Assembly: GCF_000511175.1 (NCBI RefSeq)
Contig: NZ_KI866530.1
Coordinates: 772,001-836,000, forward strand
Source: Sediminibacterium salmoneum NBRC 103935
GTDB taxonomy: Bacteria > Bacteroidota > Bacteroidia > Chitinophagales > Chitinophagaceae
Direction: 5' to 3'
Length of the DNA stretch: 64,000 nt
The notes below the pieces were generated by a model. That model was not told the origin of the DNA. It made no database searches and worked only from the letters and a program-made list of their open reading frames with translations. Positions within the stretch are counted from its first letter, which is position 1; each line of letters opens with the position of its first letter. Of the stretch, positions 37,168 to 45,482 are shown piece after piece. The position numbers and the translations under genes were made by a program.

Positions 37168-38118
37168 TTAGTTTTTCTTTTTAGGATCTTTTTTTCTGGT
37201 ATATCGGTCATCAAAATAGCATTTGATACCACGATGATTTCCGCAGCTTCCCTGTTCTTTAATTCTGAGTTGATTGGAGGTAAAAATAAAATCAATCAAA
37301 CAAGGATCTCCATTCTTGGAATAGAGTCCTTCCATGGGTTTAGCTAATTTAAATTCTCCCTTCAGTTCACCTTTGCATGCGCCGTTCGATTTCTCAAATA
37401 AAATAAAGAAGAGATAATGATTTTCATCTTTACCATCTCTTACCGATACATAGTTGTTCTTGTCTTTGATATAATCTCCGCTTAGTTTATTTAATCTGGG
37501 TAATGTATCCAATGGATTTATAACCGCAGTTTTTGCAGGGTCTTCATTGGAATCATTAATAACTACCATAAAAAAACCAGCATCATTGTAAACCCAGCCG
37601 GCCCTTGAAAACAATAATTCATTATTGTTGCCCATTTTTTCCCTGCTGATTAAAAATGTGGGTTCTTTATTAATATTAAGAGACCTGTGATAACCCGACT
37701 CTTCTACATTATTTAATAATTCCTTGCTGCCCAGAAATTTGTTTTTATTGTCCGTAACAATTACTGCCAGCCTTTTTTTCTTTTTATTTTCTTTAATTAC
37801 AAATAGTAAATAATTTTCTTTTTCCTTTTCAATGATTCCTACTGGAGACAGGGTATAAATTTTGGTTTTACCCATTATATTACTCAATGCCGTATCTGGG
37901 TAGAACTGCTGAAAGACCTCTTTTGCTATGCTAAGAGTATCCGCATTTTTATCCAGATTGGTATCTGATACACTATAGGGTAAGGAAAGGGGTTTAAACA
38001 CACTCAGGAAATCCTTTTGGTCCACATTTGTTTTGCCGGATAAATCAATGGGGGCATCTGAACAGGAGCCCAGCAGGCAAATGCAACAGAGGATGATTAA
38101 TTGATTACGCCACTTCAT
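37168..38118 (-). CDS. Uncharacterised lipoprotein
   Basis: A 316-residue protein that I do not recognise. The N-terminus has a hydrophobic stretch ending LLGSC, a lipobox with cysteine near residue 19. The rest is a soluble, beta-rich domain with many Lys and Asn and three cysteines near the C-terminus (GSCGNHRGIKCYF), which could form a disulfide. It is divergent from mntR and separated from it by about 100 bp containing a palindromic operator, so metal-responsive co-regulation is possible. Confidence 0.6.
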   Translation of the reverse strand: MKWRNQLIILCCICLLGSCSDAPIDLSGKTNVDQKDFLSVFKPLSLPYSVSDTNLDKNADTLSIAKEVFQQFYPDTALSNIMGKTKIYTLSPVGIIEKEKENYLLFVIKENKKKKRLAVIVTDNKNKFLGSKELLNNVEESGYHRSLNINKEPTFLISREKMGNNNELLFSRAGWVYNDAGFFMVVINDSNEDPAKTAVINPLDTLPRLNKLSGDYIKDKNNYVSVRDGKDENHYLFFILFEKSNGACKGELKGEFKLAKPMEGLYSKNGDPCLIDFIFTSNQLRIKEQGSCGNHRGIKCYFDDRYTRKKDPKKKN

Positions 38119-38190
38119 TCAGAGTATATTTTTATAAAAATAAGTGATTTGAAGTTTGCGGGGGAAAAGTTTGCAAGAAAACGGATCTTT

Positions 38191-38208
38191 TTTTAGATTT
38201 GTCTAAAA
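38191..38208. promoter_or_regulatory. Palindromic operator upstream of mntR-mntH
   Basis: TTTTAGA-TTTG-TCTAAAA is a perfect 7-bp inverted repeat with a 4-bp centre, ending 12 bp before the mntR ATG. The form (TTTAG...CTAAA) resembles DtxR/MntR-type operators. A second, overlapping CTAAA...TTTAG pair runs from 38203 to 38218, so two dimers could bind. Autoregulation by the downstream repressor is the natural inference. Confidence 0.7.
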
Positions 38209-38220
38209 TAAAATTTAGGC

Positions 38221-38880
38221 ATGTCTTTAACTTCTTCTGAAGAAAACTATATTAAAGCCATTTTTCAGCTTCAGGTGAAAGATGGGATGGTTAGCACCAA
38301 TGAAGTAGCCGCAGTATTGCAAACATCTGCTGCTTCTGTAACAGATATGCTTAAGAAACTGAAGACCAAGAAATTGCTGGTGTATGAAAAATACAAGGGA
38401 TTTAAACTAAATGGCGAGGGGAGAAAGCTGGCCTTAATGGTATTAAGAAAACATAGGTTATGGGAAACTTTTCTGGTAAAAATTTTGCATTTTAACTGGG
38501 ATGAAGTACACGAAGTGGCAGAGCAATTGGAACATATTCAAAGTCAGCAGCTCATTGATCATCTGGATGATTTTTTAGGTAATCCGGCTTTTGATCCACA
38601 TGGAGACCCCATTCCGGATGCTACTGGTAAAATGCCTTTTCAATCTCAGATGAATCTGAACAAATTTCCTTTTCAAATTAACGGAGAAGTAACTGCAGTA
38701 GGTAGTCAGTCGCCTGACATTCTTTCTTTGCTGGAACACAAAAAAATAACCATTGGTGCCCGAATAAAAGTTTTGCAGCGTTTTGCCTTTGACAACTCAT
38801 TTGAAATCCAAATTAACAATAAAGAGCAGGCTCATATTAGTGCTCAGCTGGCTGAACAGATTTATGTAAAAAAATTATAG
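38221..38880 (+). CDS. mntR: DtxR/MntR-family metal-dependent repressor
   Basis: A 219-residue repressor. Residues 1-62 are the winged helix-turn-helix (STNEVAAVLQTSAASVTDML). Residues 63-140 are the dimerisation and metal domain, with KHRLWETFL and the HEVAEQLEHIQSQQ pattern that carries the metal ligands. The C-terminal ~70 residues are an SH3-like FeoA domain. It stops 1 bp before the Nramp gene, so the two are co-transcribed; with the palindrome at 38191-38208 this is a complete manganese- or iron-responsive unit. Which metal is sensed is not certain; the neighbour favours manganese. Confidence 0.9.
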   Translation: MSLTSSEENYIKAIFQLQVKDGMVSTNEVAAVLQTSAASVTDMLKKLKTKKLLVYEKYKGFKLNGEGRKLALMVLRKHRLWETFLVKILHFNWDEVHEVAEQLEHIQSQQLIDHLDDFLGNPAFDPHGDPIPDATGKMPFQSQMNLNKFPFQINGEVTAVGSQSPDILSLLEHKKITIGARIKVLQRFAFDNSFEIQINNKEQAHISAQLAEQIYVKKL

Positions 38881-38881
38881 C

Positions 38882-40765
38882 ATGAGAGTTAGTAATGCAG
38901 AACAATCGCTTAGCGAAGTTCATGAAACTGTTGACACGACTGTACCCAGAAAAGGGTGGAAGCGGATACTTGCCTATATTGGCCCAGCTTATCTGGTAAG
39001 TGTAGGATATATGGATCCCGGCAACTGGGCCACTGATTTACAGGGTGGGGCCAAGTTCGGGTATCAGCTTATCTGGGTGCTATTGATGAGTAATCTGATG
39101 GCACTATTGCTTCAAAGTTTAAGTGCCAGATTGGGTATTGTAAGGAGAAGAGACCTGGCTCAGGCCAACAGAGAAACCTATCCGCCCTTTGTTAATTTCT
39201 GCCTTTATGTACTGGCAGAATTGGCCATTGCAGCCTGCGATCTGGCCGAAGTGTTGGGTATGGCAATTGGTATTCATTTACTCACAGGTTTACCCATTTT
39301 ATGGGGAACAATCATTACGGTATTAGACACTTTTCTCTTTTTATTTCTACAACGTTGGGGAATAAGAAAACTGGAAGCTTTTATTATTGCACTTGTGGCC
39401 ATTATTGGAGCTTCCTTTCTAGTACAGATATTGATTGCCCAACCTGCAGTTGGTGATGTGGTAGGAGGATTAGTACCGGGTATGTTGCACGATGGCGCCT
39501 TATATATTGCCGTAGGTATTATTGGAGCAACTGTAATGCCACATAATCTGTACCTCCACTCGGCATTGGTACAGACCAGAAAAATTAATCCGGATAAAAA
39601 GGGGATTAAAACCGCATTGAAATACAACCTGATAGACAGTACCATTGCCCTCAATGCCGCTTTTCTGGTGAACACGGCCATTCTGGTACTGGCCGCAACC
39701 GTGTTTTACAAGACAGGCAATACAGAAGTTGCCAAAATTCAGGAAGCTCATCATTTATTAGAACCTCTTTTGGGATCATCTATTGCTCCGGTACTGTTTG
39801 CCATTGCCTTAATTGCTGCTGGCCAGAGTTCAACCGTGACCGGAACCATGGCAGGACAGATAGTAATGGAGGGATATTTGCATTTAAGAATCAATCCATG
39901 GTTACGTCGTTTATTAACCAGACTAATTGCCATAGTACCTGCTCTGTTGGTCATTATGATTTATGGGGACGAAAAAGTGGATGATCTATTGATTTTCAGT
40001 CAGGTTATCTTAAGTATTCAATTGGGATTTGCCGTAATTCCATTGATCCATTTTGTGAGTGACAAGACTACCATGGGAGATTTCGTTATTGGAAAGAAGA
40101 CGCAGATTCTTGCCTGGCTGGTAGCATTAATCCTGGTTTTTCTTAACGTAAATCTGGTTGTAGAGGAAGTGTCCGCCTTATTTCACAGCGGTGTTTCCTT
40201 TTGGGTGAAAACCGCAGTTATAGTAGCCATTCTGGGATTTATCTGGTTGTTTTTAATGATGACCTTTTATCCAATCGCTTCAAAAAAGCGAAGACTGGCC
40301 AAAGATACTTTGTACGGAGATGCCATGCAATTGGATAATCTGGAAGTAAAGAAAATCCAAAAAATTGCCATTGCCCTTGACTTTACCAATGCAGATGAAA
40401 AACTCATTGCCCACGCCTTGTCTCAAGGCAACGAGATTGTATCGTACCAGCTGATTCATATTGTTGAAAGTGTGTCTGCAAGATATTCCAAAGACTCAAG
40501 TGACGACGCTGAAACCAGAAAGGACAAGGAAAGATTACAGAATTATGTTGACCAGCTAAGATCCAAAGGGCTGAATGCTAGCGGACATGTAGGATATACC
40601 CATAGGGTAACTGAGATTGTTCGACTGGTGGAAGAATTGGGTTCAGATATGCTGGTTATGGGAGCTCATAGGCATAGCGGATTAAAAGACTATATATTTG
40701 GAGAGACTATTGAGGACGTAAGGCATAAACTGACCATTCCTGTTCTAATTGTGAATGTTTCTTAA
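38882..40765 (+). CDS. mntH: Nramp-family metal transporter fused to a USP domain
   Basis: A 627-residue protein. Residues about 30-460 form the eleven-helix Nramp transporter, with the metal motif DPGNWATDL near residue 46 and the MPHNLYLHSALV motif in helix six. These proteins import Mn2+ or Fe2+ with protons. Residues about 490-627 form a universal stress protein domain (KIAIALDFTNADEKLIAHAL at the start, MLVMGAHRHSGLKDYIFGE with the ATP-type GxxxxG loop near the end). Plain MntH proteins are about 410-450 residues, so this is a genuine fusion. The USP part may bind nucleotide and regulate transport. It is translated right after mntR. Confidence 0.92.
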   Translation: MRVSNAEQSLSEVHETVDTTVPRKGWKRILAYIGPAYLVSVGYMDPGNWATDLQGGAKFGYQLIWVLLMSNLMALLLQSLSARLGIVRRRDLAQANRETYPPFVNFCLYVLAELAIAACDLAEVLGMAIGIHLLTGLPILWGTIITVLDTFLFLFLQRWGIRKLEAFIIALVAIIGASFLVQILIAQPAVGDVVGGLVPGMLHDGALYIAVGIIGATVMPHNLYLHSALVQTRKINPDKKGIKTALKYNLIDSTIALNAAFLVNTAILVLAATVFYKTGNTEVAKIQEAHHLLEPLLGSSIAPVLFAIALIAAGQSSTVTGTMAGQIVMEGYLHLRINPWLRRLLTRLIAIVPALLVIMIYGDEKVDDLLIFSQVILSIQLGFAVIPLIHFVSDKTTMGDFVIGKKTQILAWLVALILVFLNVNLVVEEVSALFHSGVSFWVKTAVIVAILGFIWLFLMMTFYPIASKKRRLAKDTLYGDAMQLDNLEVKKIQKIAIALDFTNADEKLIAHALSQGNEIVSYQLIHIVESVSARYSKDSSDDAETRKDKERLQNYVDQLRSKGLNASGHVGYTHRVTEIVRLVEELGSDMLVMGAHRHSGLKDYIFGETIEDVRHKLTIPVLIVNVS

Positions 40766-40787
40766 AACCAGATTCCCCAATAAATAA

Positions 40788-40795
40788 TATATTTG
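40788..40795 (+). promoter_or_regulatory. -7 promoter element of icd
   Basis: TATATTTG, an exact TAnnTTTG match, 28 nt before the icd ATG. No TTG at the ideal -33 distance, so moderate confidence only. Confidence 0.45.
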
Positions 40796-40823
40796 CCGAC
40801 TGAATACATCAAAAACAGAAACT

Positions 40824-42056
40824 ATGGCCCAAAAAATTAAAGTTGCCAATCCGGTAGTAGAATTGGATGGAGATGAAATGACAAGAATTATTTGGAAGTT
40901 CATTAAAGACAAATTGATTTTACCCTATCTAGATTTAGATATTAAGTACTACGACTTAGGTATGGAATACCGCGATGAAACCAATGATCAGGTTACTATT
41001 GATGCGGCAAATGCAATTAAGCAATATGGCGTTGGAATTAAATGCGCTACCATTACACCAGACGAACAACGTGTAAAAGAATTCAATCTGAAACAAATGT
41101 GGAAGAGCCCTAACGGAACTATCCGAAATATTCTGGATGGTACCGTTTTCAGAGAACCCATCGTTTGTTCAAACGTACCCAGATTGGTACCTAACTGGAC
41201 AGCCCCTATTTGTATTGGCCGTCATGCATTTGGAGACCAGTATCGTGCTACTGATTTTGTTACAAAAGGCAAAGGAAAACTAACTGTAAAATTTGAAGGA
41301 GAGGACGGAACTGTTCAGGAGTTTGAAGTGTATAATTTCAAAGGTGATGGCGTGGCTTTAGCTATGTACAATACCGATGAGAGTATCAAAGGGTTTGCGC
41401 GCGCTTGTTTTAATCAGGCTTTAATTAAGAAATGGCCTTTGTATTTATCTACAAAGAATACTATTTTAAAGAAATACGACGGTCGCTTCAAGGATATTTT
41501 TGAAGAGATTTATCAAAATGAGTTCAAACAATCATTCACTGAAGCCGGTATTACCTATGAACATCGTTTAATTGATGATATGGTTGCTTCTGCTTTAAAA
41601 TGGAACGGCAATTTTGTTTGGGCATGTAAAAACTACGACGGAGACGTTCAAAGTGATACGGTTGCTCAGGGATTTGGCTCTTTAGGCTTAATGACTTCTA
41701 CACTAGTTACTCCTGATGGAAAAGTAATGGAAGCAGAAGCAGCCCACGGAACCGTTACCAGACATTACAGAGAACACCAAAAAGGAAATCGCACTTCAAC
41801 CAATCCAATCGCATCTATTTTTGCATGGACTCGTGGTTTGGAATTCAGAGGTAAGCTAGATAGCAATCAGGATTTAATTAACTTCTGCCAAACGCTTGAA
41901 AAAGTATGTGTGGATGTAGTTGAATCCGGAAAAATGACCAAAGACCTAGCGGTATGTATTTACGGTAATAAGGTAAATCATGGTGAACATTATTTGTATA
42001 CAGAAGAATTCTTAGACGCAATTGATGCTGAATTAAGCAAGCGTTTAGCAAAATAA
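40824..42056 (+). CDS. icd: Isocitrate dehydrogenase (NADP+), eukaryote-like type
   Basis: A 410-residue enzyme that oxidises isocitrate to 2-oxoglutarate in the citric acid cycle. Length and the block [20 protein letters not shown] mark the homodimeric, eukaryote-like NADP type rather than the E. coli type. The nucleotide-binding region has [16 protein letters not shown]. Substrate residues [12 protein letters not shown] are intact. It has its own promoter element and a strong terminator. Aconitase, the preceding step, starts at the right end of this window but is not linked to it. Confidence 0.96.
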   Translation: MAQKIKVANPVVELDGDEMTRIIWKFIKDKLILPYLDLDIKYYDLGMEYRDETNDQVTIDAANAIKQYGVGIKCATITPDEQRVKEFNLKQMWKSPNGTIRNILDGTVFREPIVCSNVPRLVPNWTAPICIGRHAFGDQYRATDFVTKGKGKLTVKFEGEDGTVQEFEVYNFKGDGVALAMYNTDESIKGFARACFNQALIKKWPLYLSTKNTILKKYDGRFKDIFEEIYQNEFKQSFTEAGITYEHRLIDDMVASALKWNGNFVWACKNYDGDVQSDTVAQGFGSLGLMTSTLVTPDGKVMEAEAAHGTVTRHYREHQKGNRTSTNPIASIFAWTRGLEFRGKLDSNQDLINFCQTLEKVCVDVVESGKMTKDLAVCIYGNKVNHGEHYLYTEEFLDAIDAELSKRLAK

Positions 42057-42074
42057 TTCATTGGTTCACCCCAA

Positions 42075-42116
42075 TAAAAATCCCGGAAGTAGTTTTTACT
42101 TGCCGGGATTTTTTAT
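42075..42116. terminator. Bidirectional terminator after icd
   Basis: AAAAATCCCGG-aagtagtttttacttg-CCGGGATTTTTT, with an inner AGT/ACT pairing. A and T tracts on both sides let it serve icd and the convergent DUF2452-like gene. Confidence 0.85.
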
Positions 42117-42146
42117 TAGACTGCAATAAGCAGTGTATTCTCTTAA

Positions 42147-42938
42147 CTAAGACACTTCTACCCAGGTATGGTCGGCTAATAATTTTACAGAAGATACAAA
42201 TTGTTTAAAAGGTCCGCTAGCGCCCCATTCCTGAGGTGCTACCAATGAAAGGATATGTGAGCTATCTCTTTTCTCATATAAATGATAAACCTGACCAATT
42301 TGAGGTTTAAAATTCAGTTTGGCTTCATATATCATCATACTCAGTTCCTTGCGTTTCCGAATCTCCTGGGCCTGACGTGCCAGTAATTCAATCTGCTGCC
42401 TTATCTGGTCTAATTGCATATTAGTCTGGTCTTCCATAGCACTTAATGCTTTATGCTTAATAACCCCTTCTTTGGTTGGCCTTATGGCAACTCCGGCTAC
42501 AGAAGATGAATAGGGTAACACACTTAACTGCTTATGGTATAATTCTATATTCCGATAGTTTTTTCCCTTCTCATCCGTTCCTTCCTGGGTAATCCGCATA
42601 TATCCGTTTGGCAGAATCTCATGAGTTACAACCAATACAGTAAGTGCGTTTTTATAAAAAACAACAGAGAGTGTTGAGGAATTAACAATTACAGATTTAA
42701 TTTCATCAGCAAGTTGATTGTCTTCCAGCTTTTGCAAAGAATCATTTGGAAAAACCTTATACTGAGTGTAGAATGCTTCATTATCAAGACTAACCCAGTT
42801 AATACTGAAGCTTAATGCCTGACCATTTTCTATGCTTTCTATTTTATAGTTGCCACTTTTAGGCGCAATTCCCTTCTGGAAATCACACTTTTCAGGAAAC
42901 AACTGCCAGCTGGCCAGAAAATTATACGCTTGTACCAT
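42147..42938 (-). CDS. DUF2452-like protein with N-terminal beta domain
   Basis: A 263-residue cytoplasmic protein. Residues about 1-130 look like a small beta-barrel (lipocalin-like) domain. Residues about 145-263 resemble DUF2452, with KALSAMEDQTNMQLDQIRQ and a hydrophilic coiled part followed by GQVYHLYEKRDSSHILS and APQEWG. Function unknown. It stops near the icd terminator and begins 8 bp after the DUF2911 gene ends, so the two may be co-transcribed. Assignment to DUF2452 is from memory of the family pattern and should be tested. Confidence 0.55.
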   Translation of the reverse strand: MVQAYNFLASWQLFPEKCDFQKGIAPKSGNYKIESIENGQALSFSINWVSLDNEAFYTQYKVFPNDSLQKLEDNQLADEIKSVIVNSSTLSVVFYKNALTVLVVTHEILPNGYMRITQEGTDEKGKNYRNIELYHKQLSVLPYSSSVAGVAIRPTKEGVIKHKALSAMEDQTNMQLDQIRQQIELLARQAQEIRKRKELSMMIYEAKLNFKPQIGQVYHLYEKRDSSHILSLVAPQEWGASGPFKQFVSSVKLLADHTWVEVS

Positions 42939-42946
42939 GATGCCCC

Positions 42947-43456
42947 TTATTCTACAGTAAAACCAAAATTCAGATTACCCCAAAGTATTTGTACCATTCC
43001 ATTACCACTGATACTGTAAATCAGTTTTTCTGCAGATTCCGAATTGGTAGCAAGCTTTGCTTCAACACGTAATGCATCTTCTGCTTCTTTGTATTGAAAT
43101 GCGCCCCACTGTTTCCAGATCTTATTGAAAATAACGGTTGCGCCAGATTCTTTTTGTAGCAGGAAGAGTGCGTATTTACCTGCGGGCAAAGTATTCCCGT
43201 TAATTTTAAGATCCTTTGAAGTTTCAAAAACAGTTGCATCATTGGCACCTGCACGCCATATTTTGTTTAGCATTGGCTCCACGTCTTTTCCTGGTGTTCT
43301 GCCTTTTAATGAAGGCTGACCATATTTAATGGAGATTTCTGCTCCATTTTCAAGTTTCGCTTTCACTTCGGTAGCCGGACTTGGCTTAGGATTGTTTTGG
43401 GCAAAGCCAAAAGCACTGATAAGCGCAAGACTTGCCACGAATAGTAATTTTTTCAT
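42947..43456 (-). CDS. DUF2911 family secreted protein
   Basis: A 169-residue protein with a signal peptide ending at FGFAQ (residue 20). The mature part has the DUF2911 pattern: ISIKYGQPSLKGRTPGKDVEP followed by WRAGANDATVF, then LPAGKYALFLLQKE and a C-terminal Trp-rich strand. The family is common in Bacteroidota and has no known function. It stands upstream of the DUF2452-like gene and downstream of the Omp85-like gene on the same strand, with short gaps of 8 and 38 bp. Confidence 0.85.
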   Translation of the reverse strand: MKKLLFVASLALISAFGFAQNNPKPSPATEVKAKLENGAEISIKYGQPSLKGRTPGKDVEPMLNKIWRAGANDATVFETSKDLKINGNTLPAGKYALFLLQKESGATVIFNKIWKQWGAFQYKEAEDALRVEAKLATNSESAEKLIYSISGNGMVQILWGNLNFGFTVE

Positions 43457-43494
43457 GATAATTGTTTAACATTAAATAATACAAATAGTTCAGT

Positions 43495-45339
43495 CTAATT
43501 TACAACAACAAAGTCAGGTTTTTGAATTAGTGTTGTTTGATAGCGGAACCTTAAATTAGTTGAAAGACTTATATTCCAGGGGCTCATGGATTCAACAACT
43601 TTGGGGAAGAAATAAGCTTTAAGTTCAATGGTGCCAAAAACCAGGTTTTCATTACGGGTTCTTACTCCGCTTCCGAAAGCACTGTACAAAGCTCCATTTT
43701 CTGGGTCTGAAGCAGAAAGCTTTAAATAAGTTAAATTAGAAAATACAAATGGAGCAAAATTAAAACCAGCCAGTTTAAAAGTATTATAAAACACCGTTTC
43801 AGCATTAACCGTAATTCTTGCTGTACCATCTATTCTTGTATTTCTGATTCGGGGAATTCCGAAAATACTGGACACCCTCAACGGATCATTTAAGCGGATA
43901 AATTTTTGTACAGTAATGCTCCCGCTAATAAAGTGTCGCATAAACCAGTTTTTACTTTTCAACTGTTTTAATGGAGTAATTAATTCCAGGCTGGTTAAAG
44001 CAGACAAATCCTCTGGTTTATGCTGATTGATGTATCCGCCCGCTTTTATGGTATAATTTAAAAAGGCCTTTTTTGAATTGAAATAACTTCGCTGGTATTC
44101 TGCACCAAAATACATTCTGGAAATATCCTGTCTGTCTGCCCATCCTCCGGTGAAAGTTAAACTGAAGCCTTCCGGTAAATCCTCATTTCTTCCGAAACCG
44201 TAAATAAAATTGGTATGGTAGAAATCTCTTTCGAACATGGTATAGGAAAACAACACTCCTGTAATATCATTGTAACGGCTATCGTAAATAAACTTCAGCG
44301 TGTCGGGCCTTTCCGTAAAATACCTGTGAACTATCCGGCCCGAGAGAATGCTTCTTTTTCTTATACCTAAATTATCCAGCATTCTTTCTTTTGCTCCTAA
44401 ACTATAGCCCAGCCACAAGTCTGCATTATAATATCCGTATTTCAACTGCTGCTGGTATATATTGGCTGCTGTATAACTATTACTTGTATTATTTACAGAG
44501 AGTTCAAAGCCTCCTGTATAAGGATGATAGGGGCTTACCAGTGGTAAATCACCTCTTATAAAATAAGCATTTTCTTCTCTTCTTCCTGAGTTAAAAGCAG
44601 GATTCTCCGTCTGGAAACCAGCAGCAATATTTAAAAAACTTCCGCCTATATTTCTGGCAAGAAATTCAAATCCGTAACCATATCTGGGACTTCTTTTGGT
44701 ATCGAAAAACTGTCGAATCCGCATTCGGTTTCCTGAGCCGAAAACATTGTCATTGTTAAGTTCAACATCCAGCAAATTGGTATTAAACTCCGGAACACTA
44801 CCTCCAATCGGGAATACGTCTTTTACCAAAACCATTACGTCTACTTCATCCTGATTATTCTGAATGGGTATTATAACAATGGTTGCATCCTGAATGAAAC
44901 TAAGATCTCTCAGATATCTGATATTATCTGAAAACAAGTCTGGATCTACTCTTTCTCCAGCCTTGAAAAATAAATTTTTTCGAATAACCGGATAACGGGT
45001 AGGAGTGTGCAAGGAATTACCTAGCCGGTTTAAATAATTATTTCTGGTAATTGAAGTGTCAGTCAGCAGCTTATTAAAGCCAAGTTTATTTACATAAACA
45101 TATCTGATAAATTTGCCCTCATAAGGTTCAAAATCAATTGCATTTTTTGTTGCTTCCTGCATAGGAGTGCCCTGAACAGGTATTGGATTATTCACTGAAA
45201 TAGACTGTACTACTTTATTAAATAATCTTCGGGTTGTTGTAATACTATCCTGAGTCTGATTGTTTCTTTCCTGTGCATAGATTGTGCTGCATACACAAAA
45301 AATGCATAAAATCATTGTTATATATCCTTTTTTTAGCAT
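43495..45339 (-). CDS. Omp85/BamA-like outer-membrane protein with POTRA region
   Basis: A 614-residue secreted protein. Signal peptide to about residue 23. Residues about 60-215 hold POTRA-like alpha/beta units (RYVYVNKLGFNKLLTDTS, NLFFKAGERVDPDLFSDNIRYLRDL). The rest is a 16-strand-type barrel, with GSGNRMRIRQFFDTKRSPRYGYG at its start. It is shorter than BamA and resembles the TamA/ShlB side of the superfamily. It may insert or export outer-membrane proteins or lipids. ATG at 45339 is chosen because GGAGGTG lies 7 bp upstream; ATG at 45354 is in frame but has no such site. Confidence 0.7.
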   Translation of the reverse strand: MLKKGYITMILCIFCVCSTIYAQERNNQTQDSITTTRRLFNKVVQSISVNNPIPVQGTPMQEATKNAIDFEPYEGKFIRYVYVNKLGFNKLLTDTSITRNNYLNRLGNSLHTPTRYPVIRKNLFFKAGERVDPDLFSDNIRYLRDLSFIQDATIVIIPIQNNQDEVDVMVLVKDVFPIGGSVPEFNTNLLDVELNNDNVFGSGNRMRIRQFFDTKRSPRYGYGFEFLARNIGGSFLNIAAGFQTENPAFNSGRREENAYFIRGDLPLVSPYHPYTGGFELSVNNTSNSYTAANIYQQQLKYGYYNADLWLGYSLGAKERMLDNLGIRKRSILSGRIVHRYFTERPDTLKFIYDSRYNDITGVLFSYTMFERDFYHTNFIYGFGRNEDLPEGFSLTFTGGWADRQDISRMYFGAEYQRSYFNSKKAFLNYTIKAGGYINQHKPEDLSALTSLELITPLKQLKSKNWFMRHFISGSITVQKFIRLNDPLRVSSIFGIPRIRNTRIDGTARITVNAETVFYNTFKLAGFNFAPFVFSNLTYLKLSASDPENGALYSAFGSGVRTRNENLVFGTIELKAYFFPKVVESMSPWNISLSTNLRFRYQTTLIQKPDFVVVN

Positions 45340-45344
45340 TCTCA

Positions 45345-45353
45345 ACACCTCCA
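45345..45353 (-). promoter_or_regulatory. Shine-Dalgarno-type site of the Omp85-like gene
   Basis: Read leftward TGGAGGTGT, ending about 6 nt before ATG 45339. Such strong sites are rare in this window, and it decides between the two candidate starts. Confidence 0.5.
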
Positions 45354-45385
45354 TTAGTTCTTCAGTAGAACAATCAAACTGTTTC

Positions 45386-45405
45386 TTGTAGTGGTACTAC
45401 TACAA
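45386..45405. promoter_or_regulatory. Imperfect palindrome between the Omp85-like gene and the hybrid kinase
   Basis: TTGTAGTGGTACTACTACAA is a 20-bp inverted repeat with one symmetric mismatch pair. It lies in the divergent intergenic region and could bind a dimeric regulator. No specific protein can be assigned. Confidence 0.4.
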
Positions 45406-45482
45406 ATTACAAATAAGTGCAAATAATTCGTCAGCAACGCATATTTAATTTTAAATTGAGAGTATATAAATGAATTTATTAA

